The notes under the pieces are model-generated. The model worked only from the letters and a program-made list of their open reading frames with translations, was not told the DNA's origin and did not search any database. A stretch of 41,744 nucleotides of DNA. Origin: Defluviitaleaceae bacterium (lineage in GTDB: Bacteria > Bacillota > Clostridia > Lachnospirales > WQUN01). Each line of letters begins with the position of its first letter. The first letter of the stretch is position 1. Both the position numbers and the translations under genes were made by a program. Where the stretch lies: contig WQVD01000026.1 of NCBI GenBank assembly GCA_009781755.1, positions 1 through 41,744 of the forward strand, read 5' to 3'. Positions 1 through 8,044 of the stretch are shown here, piece after piece.

Positions 1-1
1 A

Positions 2-748
2 ATCAAATCAAATGGAAGCTTATGGGCATGGGGGCGTAATCGTACAGGTATGCTGGGAGACGGTACTACCATTCCAAGATATACCCCTGTACAAATCGGC
101 GATTGCTTGGACTGGATTTATATATCACCCGGAAGAGATAATACCTTTGGAATAAAAAGTGATGGCAGTTTATGGGCGTGGGGTTCTAATAGACTTGGGC
201 GACTCGGTATCAATGAGCATGCATTGCCATCATTATATCAATCATATCCGATTCAAATTGGCGCGGATGCCCGTTGGGTTCATGTTTCAACAGGGGGCGG
301 TCATACCATTGCTTTACAAGAAAACGGGAGCTTGTGGGGTTGGGGTGAAAATAGATTTGGACAACTTGGTGACGGCACAACAATAGATCGTGTTGAACCT
401 ACGCACGTATACACAAATACAACATGGGTTCATGCGGTAGCTGGTGATCGTATGACCTACGCAATATGTATAGACGGTTATCTTTGGGCGTGGGGTTGGA
501 ATCACAACGGCGAATTAGGTATAGGTACAACCGAAAACAGTTCTGTACCCGTTCAAATCGGCACAGATTCGAATTGGGTAGATGTCGTAGCAGCGTCACG
601 GCCACTTGCAAAAACGGATTGCGGTGCTATCTGGTCATGGGGGCCGGGTGAAGTGAGAGTGCCGACACAAGGTTCACTTGGCGACGGAACAAGTGAAGAT
701 CATCATGTTCCAATAATAATTATCCCGTCGCAGGGCGCGACTTACTGA
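2..748 (+). CDS. RCC1-repeat protein, 5' end outside window
   Basis: The reading frame is open from the window edge to a TGA at 746-748, so the N-terminus is missing. The translation consists of consecutive RCC1-type beta-propeller blades, each carrying a 'G.LWAWG.N..G.LG.GT' core followed by 'P.QIG....WV'. At least five blades are visible. The fourth reads LWAWGWNHNGELGIGTT; the last is degenerate (IWSWGPGEVR). In bacteria RCC1 propellers usually sit in secreted or surface proteins and act in binding; no enzymatic residue is apparent. The gene is AT-richer than the housekeeping genes further right. The same frame resumes after the stop and stays open to 988, so the protein may have been longer (see 749-988). 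A second RCC1 protein lies at 34217-36196. RCC1 assignment is firm; the role is unknown. Confidence 0.85.
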   Translation: MKSNGSLWAWGRNRTGMLGDGTTIPRYTPVQIGDCLDWIYISPGRDNTFGIKSDGSLWAWGSNRLGRLGINEHALPSLYQSYPIQIGADARWVHVSTGGGHTIALQENGSLWGWGENRFGQLGDGTTIDRVEPTHVYTNTTWVHAVAGDRMTYAICIDGYLWAWGWNHNGELGIGTTENSSVPVQIGTDSNWVDVVAASRPLAKTDCGAIWSWGPGEVRVPTQGSLGDGTSEDHHVPIIIIPSQGATY

Positions 749-988
749 AATAACCATTCTTATTGGAACATGCGCCATACCCCGCAAGGAGAACCGGTGG
801 GGACTCGCCCATATTATCAAATCCAAGCACCATTTACGGATCGCGTTGGTGATTTCGACTTTCCACTTGATCGCCCTCTCCAACATCGTTATACCCTCCA
901 TATTTCAATTTATGGACATATGGTAAAACAACCCGACGGTTCAGTGCAAATAACTACTGCACCAGGAACCGTACAGCCGAATGTGTAA
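749..988 (+). pseudogene. possible cut-off C-terminal part of the RCC1 protein
   Basis: After the TGA at 746-748 the same frame stays open for 79 codons to TAA 986-988. The first ATG is at 770, but no ribosome binding site precedes it, so independent translation is doubtful. The predicted sequence is rich in aromatic and beta-forming residues (for example YTLHISIYGHMVKQPDG) and could be a C-terminal beta domain. Either the stop is a recent nonsense mutation or sequence error, or this is non-coding drift after a genuine stop. TGA is an ordinary stop elsewhere in the window, so recoding is not the explanation. Confidence 0.35.
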
Positions 989-1010
989 AACAATTAGGGA
1001 GGGTTCAACT

Positions 1011-2096
1011 ATGAAAAAGAAGGCAACATGCATTATTCTATTATTAATATTAATAACAAGTGGTTGCGTTACAAATACCGATGCTCCTAATACAATAATT
1101 GATGAATTGGATACAGCGCAATTAATAACATCACAACCAACGGAATTTATTCCACAAGAAACGCCATCACCAGACACCCACCTCCCAATTGAGTCATCAC
1201 TACCGACACCTCCCCCTTCAGCAGAGCCCACCACTATTGAGCCACCCCCTCCAACAACACCATTTATACCATCGGCGTATGCGGCAAAATCAATAGAAAT
1301 TGCTGAGGATTTCCTTATACAATATGTAAGTATGTTTTGTGGTGTTTTTAGTCATGGCCCTCGTTTTGGTTGCATTTATAATGAACCTTTTATAACAGTA
1401 AACGAACGCGCTATTTATGACAGTTACGGCAGACGGCATCATTGGGAGCTATATTTCACGGATTTATATGGTGATGTAATTGATGTTGAAGATGTACCAT
1501 TTATTAAAAATCTTTATGTTACTATTGCCGATGACTTAACAATACCGGCTCCTGTAGCTGCCGGGGCATTTCAAATTTATACCACTGAAGGCAGCGACAC
1601 GCCATTGTTGATTATTATACGCTTTGATTGTTTCCGGTTTACGGAGGGTGTATACTTCATATTTCAAAGGTTTAATGATGGTGCAAGCTTTACACAACTT
1701 GGGTCTAGGATTGGATGGGCGACCGGCGGCGGAGATATCCCTATATTATCACCTTTTATAAATGAATCGGGTGAAGTAATCTTTTATATATTTTTTTTAG
1801 GCGACGGGTTTTTGCACTTATTAAACAACGAAAGTGAATTCGATACTTTTTGGATGTTTGATATGTACGATTTCAGGCCTCCTGTGCTTGCAGATGACTT
1901 TTCGCAGATGTTGATAGATTTTGAAGTCAACCAAAACGCCACAACACAATCCCGGGACTTGTTAACAGACTTATATTACAGAAATTTTGTTCCAATGGTA
2001 AGAATGTATGAACTTGAAGATTATCTTATCGAAAAAATAACTCAACAATTACGCGGCATGTTTCCGGTTGTTGATGTAAATCAAATCGATGAATAA
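1011..2096 (+). CDS. proline-rich lipoprotein of unknown function
   Basis: 361 residues. The ATG at 1011 is chosen because AGGGAGGG (997-1004) precedes it at good spacing and because it gives a clean lipoprotein signal: MKKK, a hydrophobic core, then LITSGC, with Cys at about residue 19 as the lipidated residue. An in-frame ATG at 981 would add ten charged residues and has no RBS. After the signal comes a Pro/Thr/Ser-rich tether (about residues 45-85), then a globular domain of roughly 270 residues rich in aromatic and acidic residues. I do not recognise the family. The protein is probably anchored to the outer face of the membrane. It lies 22 nt after the RCC1 reading frame, so the two could be co-transcribed. 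Base composition is AT-rich like its left neighbour. An intrinsic terminator follows at 2223. Confidence 0.8.
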   Translation: MKKKATCIILLLILITSGCVTNTDAPNTIIDELDTAQLITSQPTEFIPQETPSPDTHLPIESSLPTPPPSAEPTTIEPPPPTTPFIPSAYAAKSIEIAEDFLIQYVSMFCGVFSHGPRFGCIYNEPFITVNERAIYDSYGRRHHWELYFTDLYGDVIDVEDVPFIKNLYVTIADDLTIPAPVAAGAFQIYTTEGSDTPLLIIIRFDCFRFTEGVYFIFQRFNDGASFTQLGSRIGWATGGGDIPILSPFINESGEVIFYIFFLGDGFLHLLNNESEFDTFWMFDMYDFRPPVLADDFSQMLIDFEVNQNATTQSRDLLTDLYYRNFVPMVRMYELEDYLIEKITQQLRGMFPVVDVNQIDE

Positions 2097-2222
2097 AACA
2101 AAAATCATCCAACGCGCCAATCACATATAAGCCGCATAAGACTATTTTGCTCCCGACGTGTTTAACAACTGGACAAAATCCATTATCTTTATGCATTGTA
2201 TGTGTAATGAAAATTATTTTCC

Positions 2223-2247
2223 AAAAAGCCGCCACAGCGGCTTTTTT
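2223..2247 (+). terminator. intrinsic terminator after the lipoprotein gene
   Basis: AAAAAGCCGC, loop CACA, then GCGGCTTTTTT: a 10-bp perfect stem running into a T tract. It ends the left-edge transcription unit about 127 nt after the lipoprotein stop. The 2097-2222 stretch holds no gene that I can see. Confidence 0.85.
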
Positions 2248-2310
2248 GCATTAGGTTTACACTCAGCCATCGGCGGCGGTGCCGGTTAAAGTCTTATTTG
2301 GCGAAGCCGC

Positions 2311-2379
2311 ATAGGGGGTCAAGGGGGTGCTTGTGCACCTTTGCGGGGTTCGGGGCGGCGTCCCCGAGGTTTTGATCTT
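2311..2379 (+). repeat. dispersed two-hairpin GC-rich repeat, copy A
   Basis: Starts ATAGGGGGTCAAGGGGGTG and ends GAGGTTTTGATCTT. It contains two palindromes in series, GGTG-cttgtg-CACC and GGGGCGGCGTCCCC. The same arrangement appears inverted at 37333-37394 (copy B), direct at 37471-37530 (copy D), and as half-units in the palindrome at 5938-6103. All copies are intergenic. It is probably a small mobile palindromic repeat of the REP/MITE kind, with no coding capacity. Confidence 0.6.
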
Positions 2380-2404
2380 GCTCTTGCTCTTAGCCCGCCA
2401 CCCC

Positions 2405-2433
2405 TTGCCCAACCCCCATCCATCCGATAGAAT
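2405..2433 (+). promoter_or_regulatory. possible sigma-A promoter for the BadF-family kinase operon
   Basis: TTGCCC (2405-2410), a 17-nt spacer, then TAGAAT (2428-2433), 36 nt before the start codon at 2470. The spacing is ideal but the -35 is weak, so the call is tentative. Confidence 0.35.
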
Positions 2434-2469
2434 GCGCTAAAATACATAAAAACCACTAGGAGGCTTACC

Positions 2470-3480
2470 ATGGCAGAAAAATTCATTCTGGGCGTAGATG
2501 GCGGCAATACGAAAACGGACTATGTTTTGTGCAGGGCGGACGGTACTTTTGTGGATTTGCTCCGCGCGGGCACTTGCAGCCACGAAGCGAATGAAGGCAG
2601 TTTCCCGTGGATGCAGGCTACGATGCAGGCGCATTTGGATGTGTTGTGCGGGCGTAATGGTATTACGGTGGCGGATATTGCGGCGGCGGGCTTTGGGCTG
2701 GCGGGTGCGGATATGCCGGAGCAGGTGGCGGAGCTGGAGCGCCGCGTGCGTGCGATTGGTTTTACGAAAATCGGCTTGCAAAATGATGGGATATTGGGTG
2801 TAAAGGCGATTAGTGCGGCGGGTGTGTGCTCGGTCAATGGCACGGGCACGGTGGCGATTGGTATCGATGATGCGGGCACCTTTATGCAAGTGGGCGGCAT
2901 CGGCGAAATGTCAGGCGACGAAGCGGGCGGCGGGTTTATCGCGCGGCAAGCAATTAAACTGGCGTATCATTCATTGTTTCGCAGCGGTGCGCCTACCAAG
3001 TTGGTTGCGGGCGTTTTTGACGTGCTGGGTCTGCGCGAACCGCAGGATTTGCACGAATTCATCAGCAACCACGCATGGGGATCACCCCACGCGCGTAGCT
3101 TGATACAAATGACCGACAAGTTGGCGCAGGCGGGTGACCGCACGGCGCAGCGTATTTTTGATAACGTGGGCATCAACTGCGCGGAAGGTGTGGTGGGATG
3201 CGTGCGCAATTTGGATTTTGGCGACGAAGTGGTGGTGGTGCAGGCAGGCACGATTTGGAATGTCATCGGCTACGAAGGCATGTCGGAATCGTTCAAACGC
3301 ATCGTCTGCGAAGAATTGGCGCAACCCGTCCGCTTCGAATTATTGGAATGCACGCCCGCGCTGGGTGCAATCTTCTGGGCGAAGGAACTACTAGACGGCA
3401 GCGTCACCCAATCGTATCGCGACCAAATGCGCGCTTTCCTCTCTCCCGAAAAATACGCCGAGTTGGCCGAGAAACAATAA
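2470..3480 (+). CDS. BadF/BadG/BcrA/BcrD-family ATPase, N-acetylglucosamine-kinase-like
   Basis: 336 residues, ASKHA (actin/hexokinase-like) fold. The phosphate-1 loop GVDGGNTKTDYVL lies near residues 8-20. A second glycine-rich loop NGTGTVAIG sits near residue 120, GDEAGGGFIARQAIKLAYH follows, and VVVQAGTIWNV lies in the C-terminal lobe. This matches the small cytosolic sugar-kinase-like branch typified by N-acetylglucosamine kinase rather than the benzoyl-CoA reductase activators, since no 4Fe-4S cysteines are seen. The likely role is phosphorylation of an amino sugar recovered from peptidoglycan; the exact substrate is inference. AGGAGG (2458-2463) is 6 nt before ATG. The ABC transporter genes follow 35 nt downstream, suggesting one operon. 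Confidence 0.8.
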   Translation: MAEKFILGVDGGNTKTDYVLCRADGTFVDLLRAGTCSHEANEGSFPWMQATMQAHLDVLCGRNGITVADIAAAGFGLAGADMPEQVAELERRVRAIGFTKIGLQNDGILGVKAISAAGVCSVNGTGTVAIGIDDAGTFMQVGGIGEMSGDEAGGGFIARQAIKLAYHSLFRSGAPTKLVAGVFDVLGLREPQDLHEFISNHAWGSPHARSLIQMTDKLAQAGDRTAQRIFDNVGINCAEGVVGCVRNLDFGDEVVVVQAGTIWNVIGYEGMSESFKRIVCEELAQPVRFELLECTPALGAIFWAKELLDGSVTQSYRDQMRAFLSPEKYAELAEKQ

Positions 3481-3515
3481 AAAATTTGATAAATTCATTC
3501 AACGGAGGGCATCCC

Positions 3516-4241
3516 ATGTTAAGCATTTCTAACGTAAGCAAAACCTATGGAAACAGCCAAGTCAAGGCCGTGGACACCATTTCCTTGGCGGTGGAATCCA
3601 AGCAGATTTTGGGCTTCATCGGCCCCAACGGCGCGGGCAAGACGACTACTATGAAAATGGTGACGGGCGTGTTGGAACCCGACGCGGGGCAAATCACGAT
3701 TAACGGCTACGATATCATGGCCGCGCCCATCGAGGCCAAGCAGAGCTTTGGGTATGTGCCCGATTCGCCGGATATGTTTTTGCGGCTCAAGGGGTTGGAA
3801 TACCTCAACTTCATGGGAGATATGTACAGCGTAGACGAAACCACTCGCCGCGAGAAAATCGCCCACATGGGCGATATTTTTGAAATGACCGGCGCACTCA
3901 ACAGCCGCATCCAAAGCTATTCCCACGGAATGCGGCAGAAGATTGTGATTATGGGCGCGTTGCTGCACAACCCCGGCCTGTGGATACTGGACGAACCGCT
4001 CACCGGGCTGGATCCGCGTTCGTCTTTTCAATTGAAGGAAATGATGCGCGCCCATGCTGAATCGGGCAATGCGGTGCTTTTCTCCACCCACATGCTAGAA
4101 GTAGCCGAAAAATTGTGCGACAAGATTGCGCTGATTAACAAGGGGCGCATCGTGTTCTTTGGCGAGTTGGAAGCGTTGAAAGCGCAGTACAATCAACTTT
4201 CTTTGGAAGATATCTTCATGGAGGTGACCGCCCGTGCGTAA
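3516..4241 (+). CDS. ABC transporter ATP-binding protein
   Basis: 241 residues. Walker A is GPNGAGKT (about 36-43), the signature region is SYSHGMRQK in place of LSGGQ, Walker B is LWILDEPLTGLDP, and the H-loop is STHMLE. The YSHGMRQ signature and the short length are typical of ABC-2/CcmA-type exporter ATPases that pair with one polytopic permease. ATG 3516 is chosen because GGAGGG (3504-3509) precedes it; the upstream in-frame extension overlaps the kinase gene and is not protein-like. The stop overlaps the permease start by 8 nt, so the two are translationally coupled and almost certainly form one transporter. The substrate is unknown. Confidence 0.92.
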   Translation: MLSISNVSKTYGNSQVKAVDTISLAVESKQILGFIGPNGAGKTTTMKMVTGVLEPDAGQITINGYDIMAAPIEAKQSFGYVPDSPDMFLRLKGLEYLNFMGDMYSVDETTRREKIAHMGDIFEMTGALNSRIQSYSHGMRQKIVIMGALLHNPGLWILDEPLTGLDPRSSFQLKEMMRAHAESGNAVLFSTHMLEVAEKLCDKIALINKGRIVFFGELEALKAQYNQLSLEDIFMEVTARA

Positions 4242-5916
4242 GTTTTGGGCCATGTTCCGCATCTTTTTGAAGGTGATTGTCGGGCAGATGTTCGCCATCA
4301 AAATCGGCGGCAAGGAAAGCAAAGTGGTCGGCATTATCTTGTGGGGCGTTTTGGTGCTATCCATTGCGCCGCTGCTTTGGCTCGTGTATTACATGATCAG
4401 CGGTATGTACACCGCGTTTGCAGAAGTAGGGCACTTGGATTTGATGGTAGCGATGACGCTCAACATCGGGTCGGTGCTTATATTTATGTTATCGCTGATG
4501 GCCGCCCCCGCCATATTTTATTTTTCCAAAGACGTAGAATACATCTTGCCACTGCCGGTCAAACCTACGACGATTATTTCCGCCAAATTCGCGGTGGCGC
4601 TCGTGTTTGAATACGTGCTGGCGGTGGGGCTGGTGGGTGTGATGTATGTGGCGTTGTGGCCGCATGTGGGTGTGGGGCTGTTGACATTCAACATGATTTT
4701 GACTGCGCTGACGTTACCGATTTTGCCGATGGTATATTCCACGGTGCTGATTATGCTTTTGATGCGCTTTGTGCGTTTTGTGCGCAATCCCGACCGTTAT
4801 GCTTATATTATTGGGCTGCTTAGCCTCGCTTTCGCGATGGTTTTCATGTTCGCATCGCAGGATATGTTTACACTGGACGAAGATGCACTCATCGCCATGC
4901 TCACCGGCGAACCCATCGCCGCCACGGCATTAAATTACTTGTTCCTGTCCAACAATTTGGCCGCGCGGGCCATTGACGCGGCAACTGGGTTGCTGCCGGT
5001 TCAATCCATCGCGTTCCAACTGCTTAGCGTCGCAGTGGCGCTTGCCGCATTGGGAATTTTCTTCGTAATCGCGCAGGCAACGTATTTCAAAGGCATCATC
5101 GGCCTGGGCGAATCCAGTTCTGCGGGCAAAAAAATGACCCGCGACGAAGCCATCGCAGGCGTGGTGGGGCAGGGGGCTTTTAGCTCCTATGTCAAAAAGG
5201 AATTGCGCTTGCTGTTCCGCTCGCCCATAGCGTTTATGAACAGCGTATTGATGGTCTTGTTCATGCCCGTCGTCTTGATTATTTCTGTTGTGCCCGTTTT
5301 CACCCTCGGCAATGACGACCCCATGATGGAAATGCTGTCCGCCATCGACCTAACCGACGCACGCACCGCCGCCATCGCACTCATCGCCGTAACCGTGTTG
5401 GCACTAGTCACCGGCGGTTCGGCCACCGTCACCGCCACAGCCATCTCCCGCGAGGGGCGCAATTTCATTGTCATGAAATACCTGCCCCTGCGTTACCAAA
5501 CGCAACTGCACGCCAAAGCCATGAGCGGACTGCTGGTCGTATTGCCGGGCTTACTGCTGGTATTTGCGGCATTGTTTTGGTTGTTTTCCCCGCCCATCCT
5601 GTTGGCGATAGCAGCCATTCTCATCGCTGTACCCTGCGCCATTTTTCTCAATTATCTAGGCCTCGTCTTCGACCTCCTTCGCCCCAAACTCAATTGGGAC
5701 AACGAGGCCGAAGCCGTCAAGCAAAACGTGAACGTCCTGCTCATGATCTTCGGCGCGATGGGCGTGGCCGGGGGCGTAGGGGTAGCGGGCTTCTTCTGGC
5801 TGCACACGCCGCTGATGGCGTTCGTGGTGTTGTTCGGCGGCAGCCTGCTGTTGATGGCATTTGCCTTGTGGCTGGTGCTGGCACAGGGTAGCCGGATGAT
5901 GAGGAAGATATATTGA
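4234..5916 (+). CDS. ABC transporter permease, large membrane protein
   Basis: 560 residues starting at GTG 4234, overlapping the 3' end of the ATPase gene (the stop TAA is at 4239-4241). It has about a dozen hydrophobic segments in two halves separated by a soluble stretch around residues 285-320. The pattern fits the 'putative ABC exporter' class of 500-560-residue permeases of Clostridia and Bacilli, which work with a single ATPase. The KYLPLRYQTQLHAKAM segment in the second half resembles the cytosolic coupling region of that class. The cargo is unknown; peptide, drug or lipid efflux are all possible. The gene ends just before the large inverted repeat at 5938-6103, which probably ends its transcript. 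Confidence 0.85.
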   Translation: MRKFWAMFRIFLKVIVGQMFAIKIGGKESKVVGIILWGVLVLSIAPLLWLVYYMISGMYTAFAEVGHLDLMVAMTLNIGSVLIFMLSLMAAPAIFYFSKDVEYILPLPVKPTTIISAKFAVALVFEYVLAVGLVGVMYVALWPHVGVGLLTFNMILTALTLPILPMVYSTVLIMLLMRFVRFVRNPDRYAYIIGLLSLAFAMVFMFASQDMFTLDEDALIAMLTGEPIAATALNYLFLSNNLAARAIDAATGLLPVQSIAFQLLSVAVALAALGIFFVIAQATYFKGIIGLGESSSAGKKMTRDEAIAGVVGQGAFSSYVKKELRLLFRSPIAFMNSVLMVLFMPVVLIISVVPVFTLGNDDPMMEMLSAIDLTDARTAAIALIAVTVLALVTGGSATVTATAISREGRNFIVMKYLPLRYQTQLHAKAMSGLLVVLPGLLLVFAALFWLFSPPILLAIAAILIAVPCAIFLNYLGLVFDLLRPKLNWDNEAEAVKQNVNVLLMIFGAMGVAGGVGVAGFFWLHTPLMAFVVLFGGSLLLMAFALWLVLAQGSRMMRKIY

Positions 5917-5937
5917 TTAAAATCAAGGGATAAAAAA

Positions 5938-6103
5938 TCAAAAGATTAAACCGTGGGCGCTGCCCACACCCGCAAACTTTTGCAAAAGTTTGATCAAAAC
6001 TTTAATGGAACATGGACGCATGTTTTTAGAAGTTTTTGATCAAACTTTTTTTCCAAAAAGTTTGCGGGTGTGGGCAGCGCCCACGGTTTTAATCTTTTGG
6101 CTT
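5938..6103. repeat. large inverted repeat between convergent genes
   Basis: Two arms of about 45-50 nt are near-perfect reverse complements: left 5938-5985 (tcaaaagattaaaccgtggg, then cgctgcccacacccgcaaacttt) and right 6052-6103. Inside lies a second complementary pair (TTGATCAAAAC against GTTTTTGATCAAA). Each arm itself contains GTGGGCGCTGCCCAC. The arms are half-units of the dispersed repeat seen at 2311, 37333 and 37471, so this may be two head-to-head insertions. As RNA it would fold into a very stable cruciform-like hairpin and end transcription from both sides. Confidence 0.8.
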
Positions 6104-6104
6104 T

Positions 6105-6946
6105 TTAATCTTTCGTCGGCTCTTCCGCACTAATACGGAAATCCTTCCGGCAAGTGATGCAGCAGGTACTCACCAACTCCGACATATCGCGGATGATGAA
6201 CTTGCCCTTGGTCACACCAATGGTCTTGCCCGTCTCGCGAAAACGACAAAGTACATATGATTTTCGGTGTCGGGGTCGATGGTGATGGTGGCGGGCAGGA
6301 CAATCCATTGCGTGGGGCTGTGTTTCATGACCAATAGGTGTTCTTGCCCGTCGATCACCACGGTCATCAAGTCCTTGCGGCCAGACAAACGGCGAAACAA
6401 CGCACCGTACAACGTATAACCCACCAACGCAACATGCAATGCAATAAAAAAGAACGACACCCAAAGAAGCATGCGCAGCGGCAAGGCAGGGTTATCCAAG
6501 GCGCGGATAAAATTAATAACTGCCGAAAAAACCGCCGTGCCCAACGCCGCTTGCGCTATAAAACGGTAGGTTATATGTTTTGTTACTTTAGTTTTCGTGT
6601 TGGTTTGCGTTAGCGTATCTTTCGCAACCACCGAAATTCCGCCAAAAAACACACACACGAACGTAACCGGTACAATAATCCAAGGTGCCAGCGTCGAGGT
6701 CATCAGCAGCCAATGCGCAAACAAGCACAACCCCAACATACTCACCAGCACAATCCAAATATCCAAGCTATCGGGAATCGTCGCCTGCTGCACCACCTTC
6801 AACGGTATGCCCAAATGCGACGCTTGAATCATCCGCGCCAAGTTGGCCAGCAGCAAGCTCACCAGCGTCAATAACATGATTAACGCCGTGATGTTGCCGG
6901 TCAATACATCCAACCCCGGCATGGCGTCGGTCAAAAATACCAACAT
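6105..6946 (-). CDS. polytopic membrane protein gene carrying a frameshift
   Basis: ATG at 6946 is preceded by AAAGGACGGAG, 21 nt after the rluD stop, so this is the last gene of the pfkA-lspA-rluD operon. The first frame runs to 6212 and encodes about five membrane segments followed by a soluble tail (MTVVIDGQEHLLVMKH and following). It then breaks at a short A run (6240-6243 on the plus strand). The other frame continues naturally with RETGKTIGVTKGKFIIRD to a stop at 6105-6107. One missing base in the homopolymer explains the break, so the intact protein would be about 280 residues. I do not recognise the family. The break could be a true mutation, programmed slippage or a sequencing/assembly error. 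Confidence 0.65.
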
Positions 6947-6967
6947 ATCGCTCCGTCCTTTCGCTTG

Positions 6968-8044
6968 TTACAGCGCATACCACTGGGAAGCTGCATTTGG
7001 CGCAACGGGTGCTTCAAATTCCATCAATGCGCCCGTGCGCGGGTGCATCAGCGTCAGCCGCTTCGCATGCAACATTTGCGCGTCGGGTTGATATCCGTGT
7101 ATGCACGGCTGTTTATCCGGCCCATACACCGCATCCCCCCAAATAGGAAAGCCTTTATGCGCCATATGTACGCGTATCTGATGCGTGCGCCCGGTTTCTA
7201 GCCGTGCCTCGATTTTGGTCAGGCGCGGCTTTTTTCCATCGTTTGGCAAATATTCAAGTACAGTAAAATGCGTCACCGACGAACGATATCCAACCGGCGC
7301 AGCCAACGTTACCGCATTCGCCGCGGGTACCCAAACCGCCATCTTCTGCCGGTCGCGCAAGTGTCGCCCAATGGGAAAATCCACCGTAAATGCCTGAGCC
7401 TTCACCACGCCCAAGCACAGCGCGTGATAAATTCGCCCCATCGTGCGGTCGGCCAATTGCGCAGACAAGGATTGGTGCGCTGCATCGTTTTTCGCCACCA
7501 CCATCAAACCGGATGTATCCTTGTCCAGTCGATGCACAATACCCGGCCGCTCCACCCCGCCAATCCCCGACAAAATGCCGCGGCAATGCCAAAGCAGCGC
7601 ATTCACCAGCGTACCACTAAAATGCCCCGCCGCCGGGTGTACCACCAGGCCGCGGGGCTTATTAATCACAATAATGTCGTCATCCTCGTACACAATGTCC
7701 AGCGGAATATCCTCCGGCAAAATTTCATCAGGAAGCGCTGCGGCTACGTATACGCGTAGCGTTTCCCCCGCAACTACGCGGTGGCTTTTGCCCACCGGGA
7801 GAAAAGACGAAACCGCCGTCACCGCATCACGCGTCAATCCATGCGATTCTTTCCCGTCGGTTAATCTGCGCAATACCGCTCCACCGTCCAGCAACTTCTG
7901 CGCCGCAGCACGCGTCAATTTCGGGAAAGCCTCCAATGCAGACAAATCCCCCGCCAAAAAAACATCCGCACGCAAACCCGCCGCATTCGAAGGAACGACT
8001 AAGTCAAACGTCGTGCAGTCATTATGCAAAAGTTCATTCATCAT
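6968..8044 (-). CDS. rluD: RluA/RluD-family 23S rRNA pseudouridine synthase
   Basis: About 358 residues. An N-terminal S4-type RNA-binding domain (roughly residues 15-95, RADVFLAG through GKSHRVVAGETLRVY) precedes a PseudoU_synth_2 catalytic domain. The latter carries the family motif HRLDKDTSGLMVVAKN, in which the Asp after HRLDK is the catalytic residue, and GRTHQIRVHMA near the end. This family converts specific uridines in 23S rRNA to pseudouridine; which of the RluD-like members it is cannot be decided from sequence. The start (ATG at 8044 or 8041) overlaps the end of lspA by 8-11 nt, so translation is probably coupled. An lspA-rluD pair is a common arrangement in Bacillota. Confidence 0.92.
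   Translation of the reverse strand: MMNELLHNDCTTFDLVVPSNAAGLRADVFLAGDLSALEAFPKLTRAAAQKLLDGGAVLRRLTDGKESHGLTRDAVTAVSSFLPVGKSHRVVAGETLRVYVAAALPDEILPEDIPLDIVYEDDDIIVINKPRGLVVHPAAGHFSGTLVNALLWHCRGILSGIGGVERPGIVHRLDKDTSGLMVVAKNDAAHQSLSAQLADRTMGRIYHALCLGVVKAQAFTVDFPIGRHLRDRQKMAVWVPAANAVTLAAPVGYRSSVTHFTVLEYLPNDGKKPRLTKIEARLETGRTHQIRVHMAHKGFPIWGDAVYGPDKQPCIHGYQPDAQMLHAKRLTLMHPRTGALMEFEAPVAPNAASQWYAL

Noticed and set aside
746-748. TGA read as tryptophan to join the two RCC1 parts
   Set aside because: TGA serves as an ordinary stop in several coupled genes here (spoVAD/spoVAE, ispE/SLH, DUF58/DUF4129), so recoding is not supported.
1-2250. Prophage or transposon at the AT-rich left end
   Set aside because: No integrase, transposase, att-like repeat or phage structural gene is visible; composition alone is not enough.
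2498-2803. Overlapping plus-strand frame inside the kinase gene
   Set aside because: Cys/Arg/Trp-rich translation typical of an out-of-frame shadow, no RBS.
2437-2900. Minus-strand ORFs opposite the BadF-family kinase
   Set aside because: Arg/Ala/Thr-rich shadow frames with no RBS; the plus-strand gene is clear.
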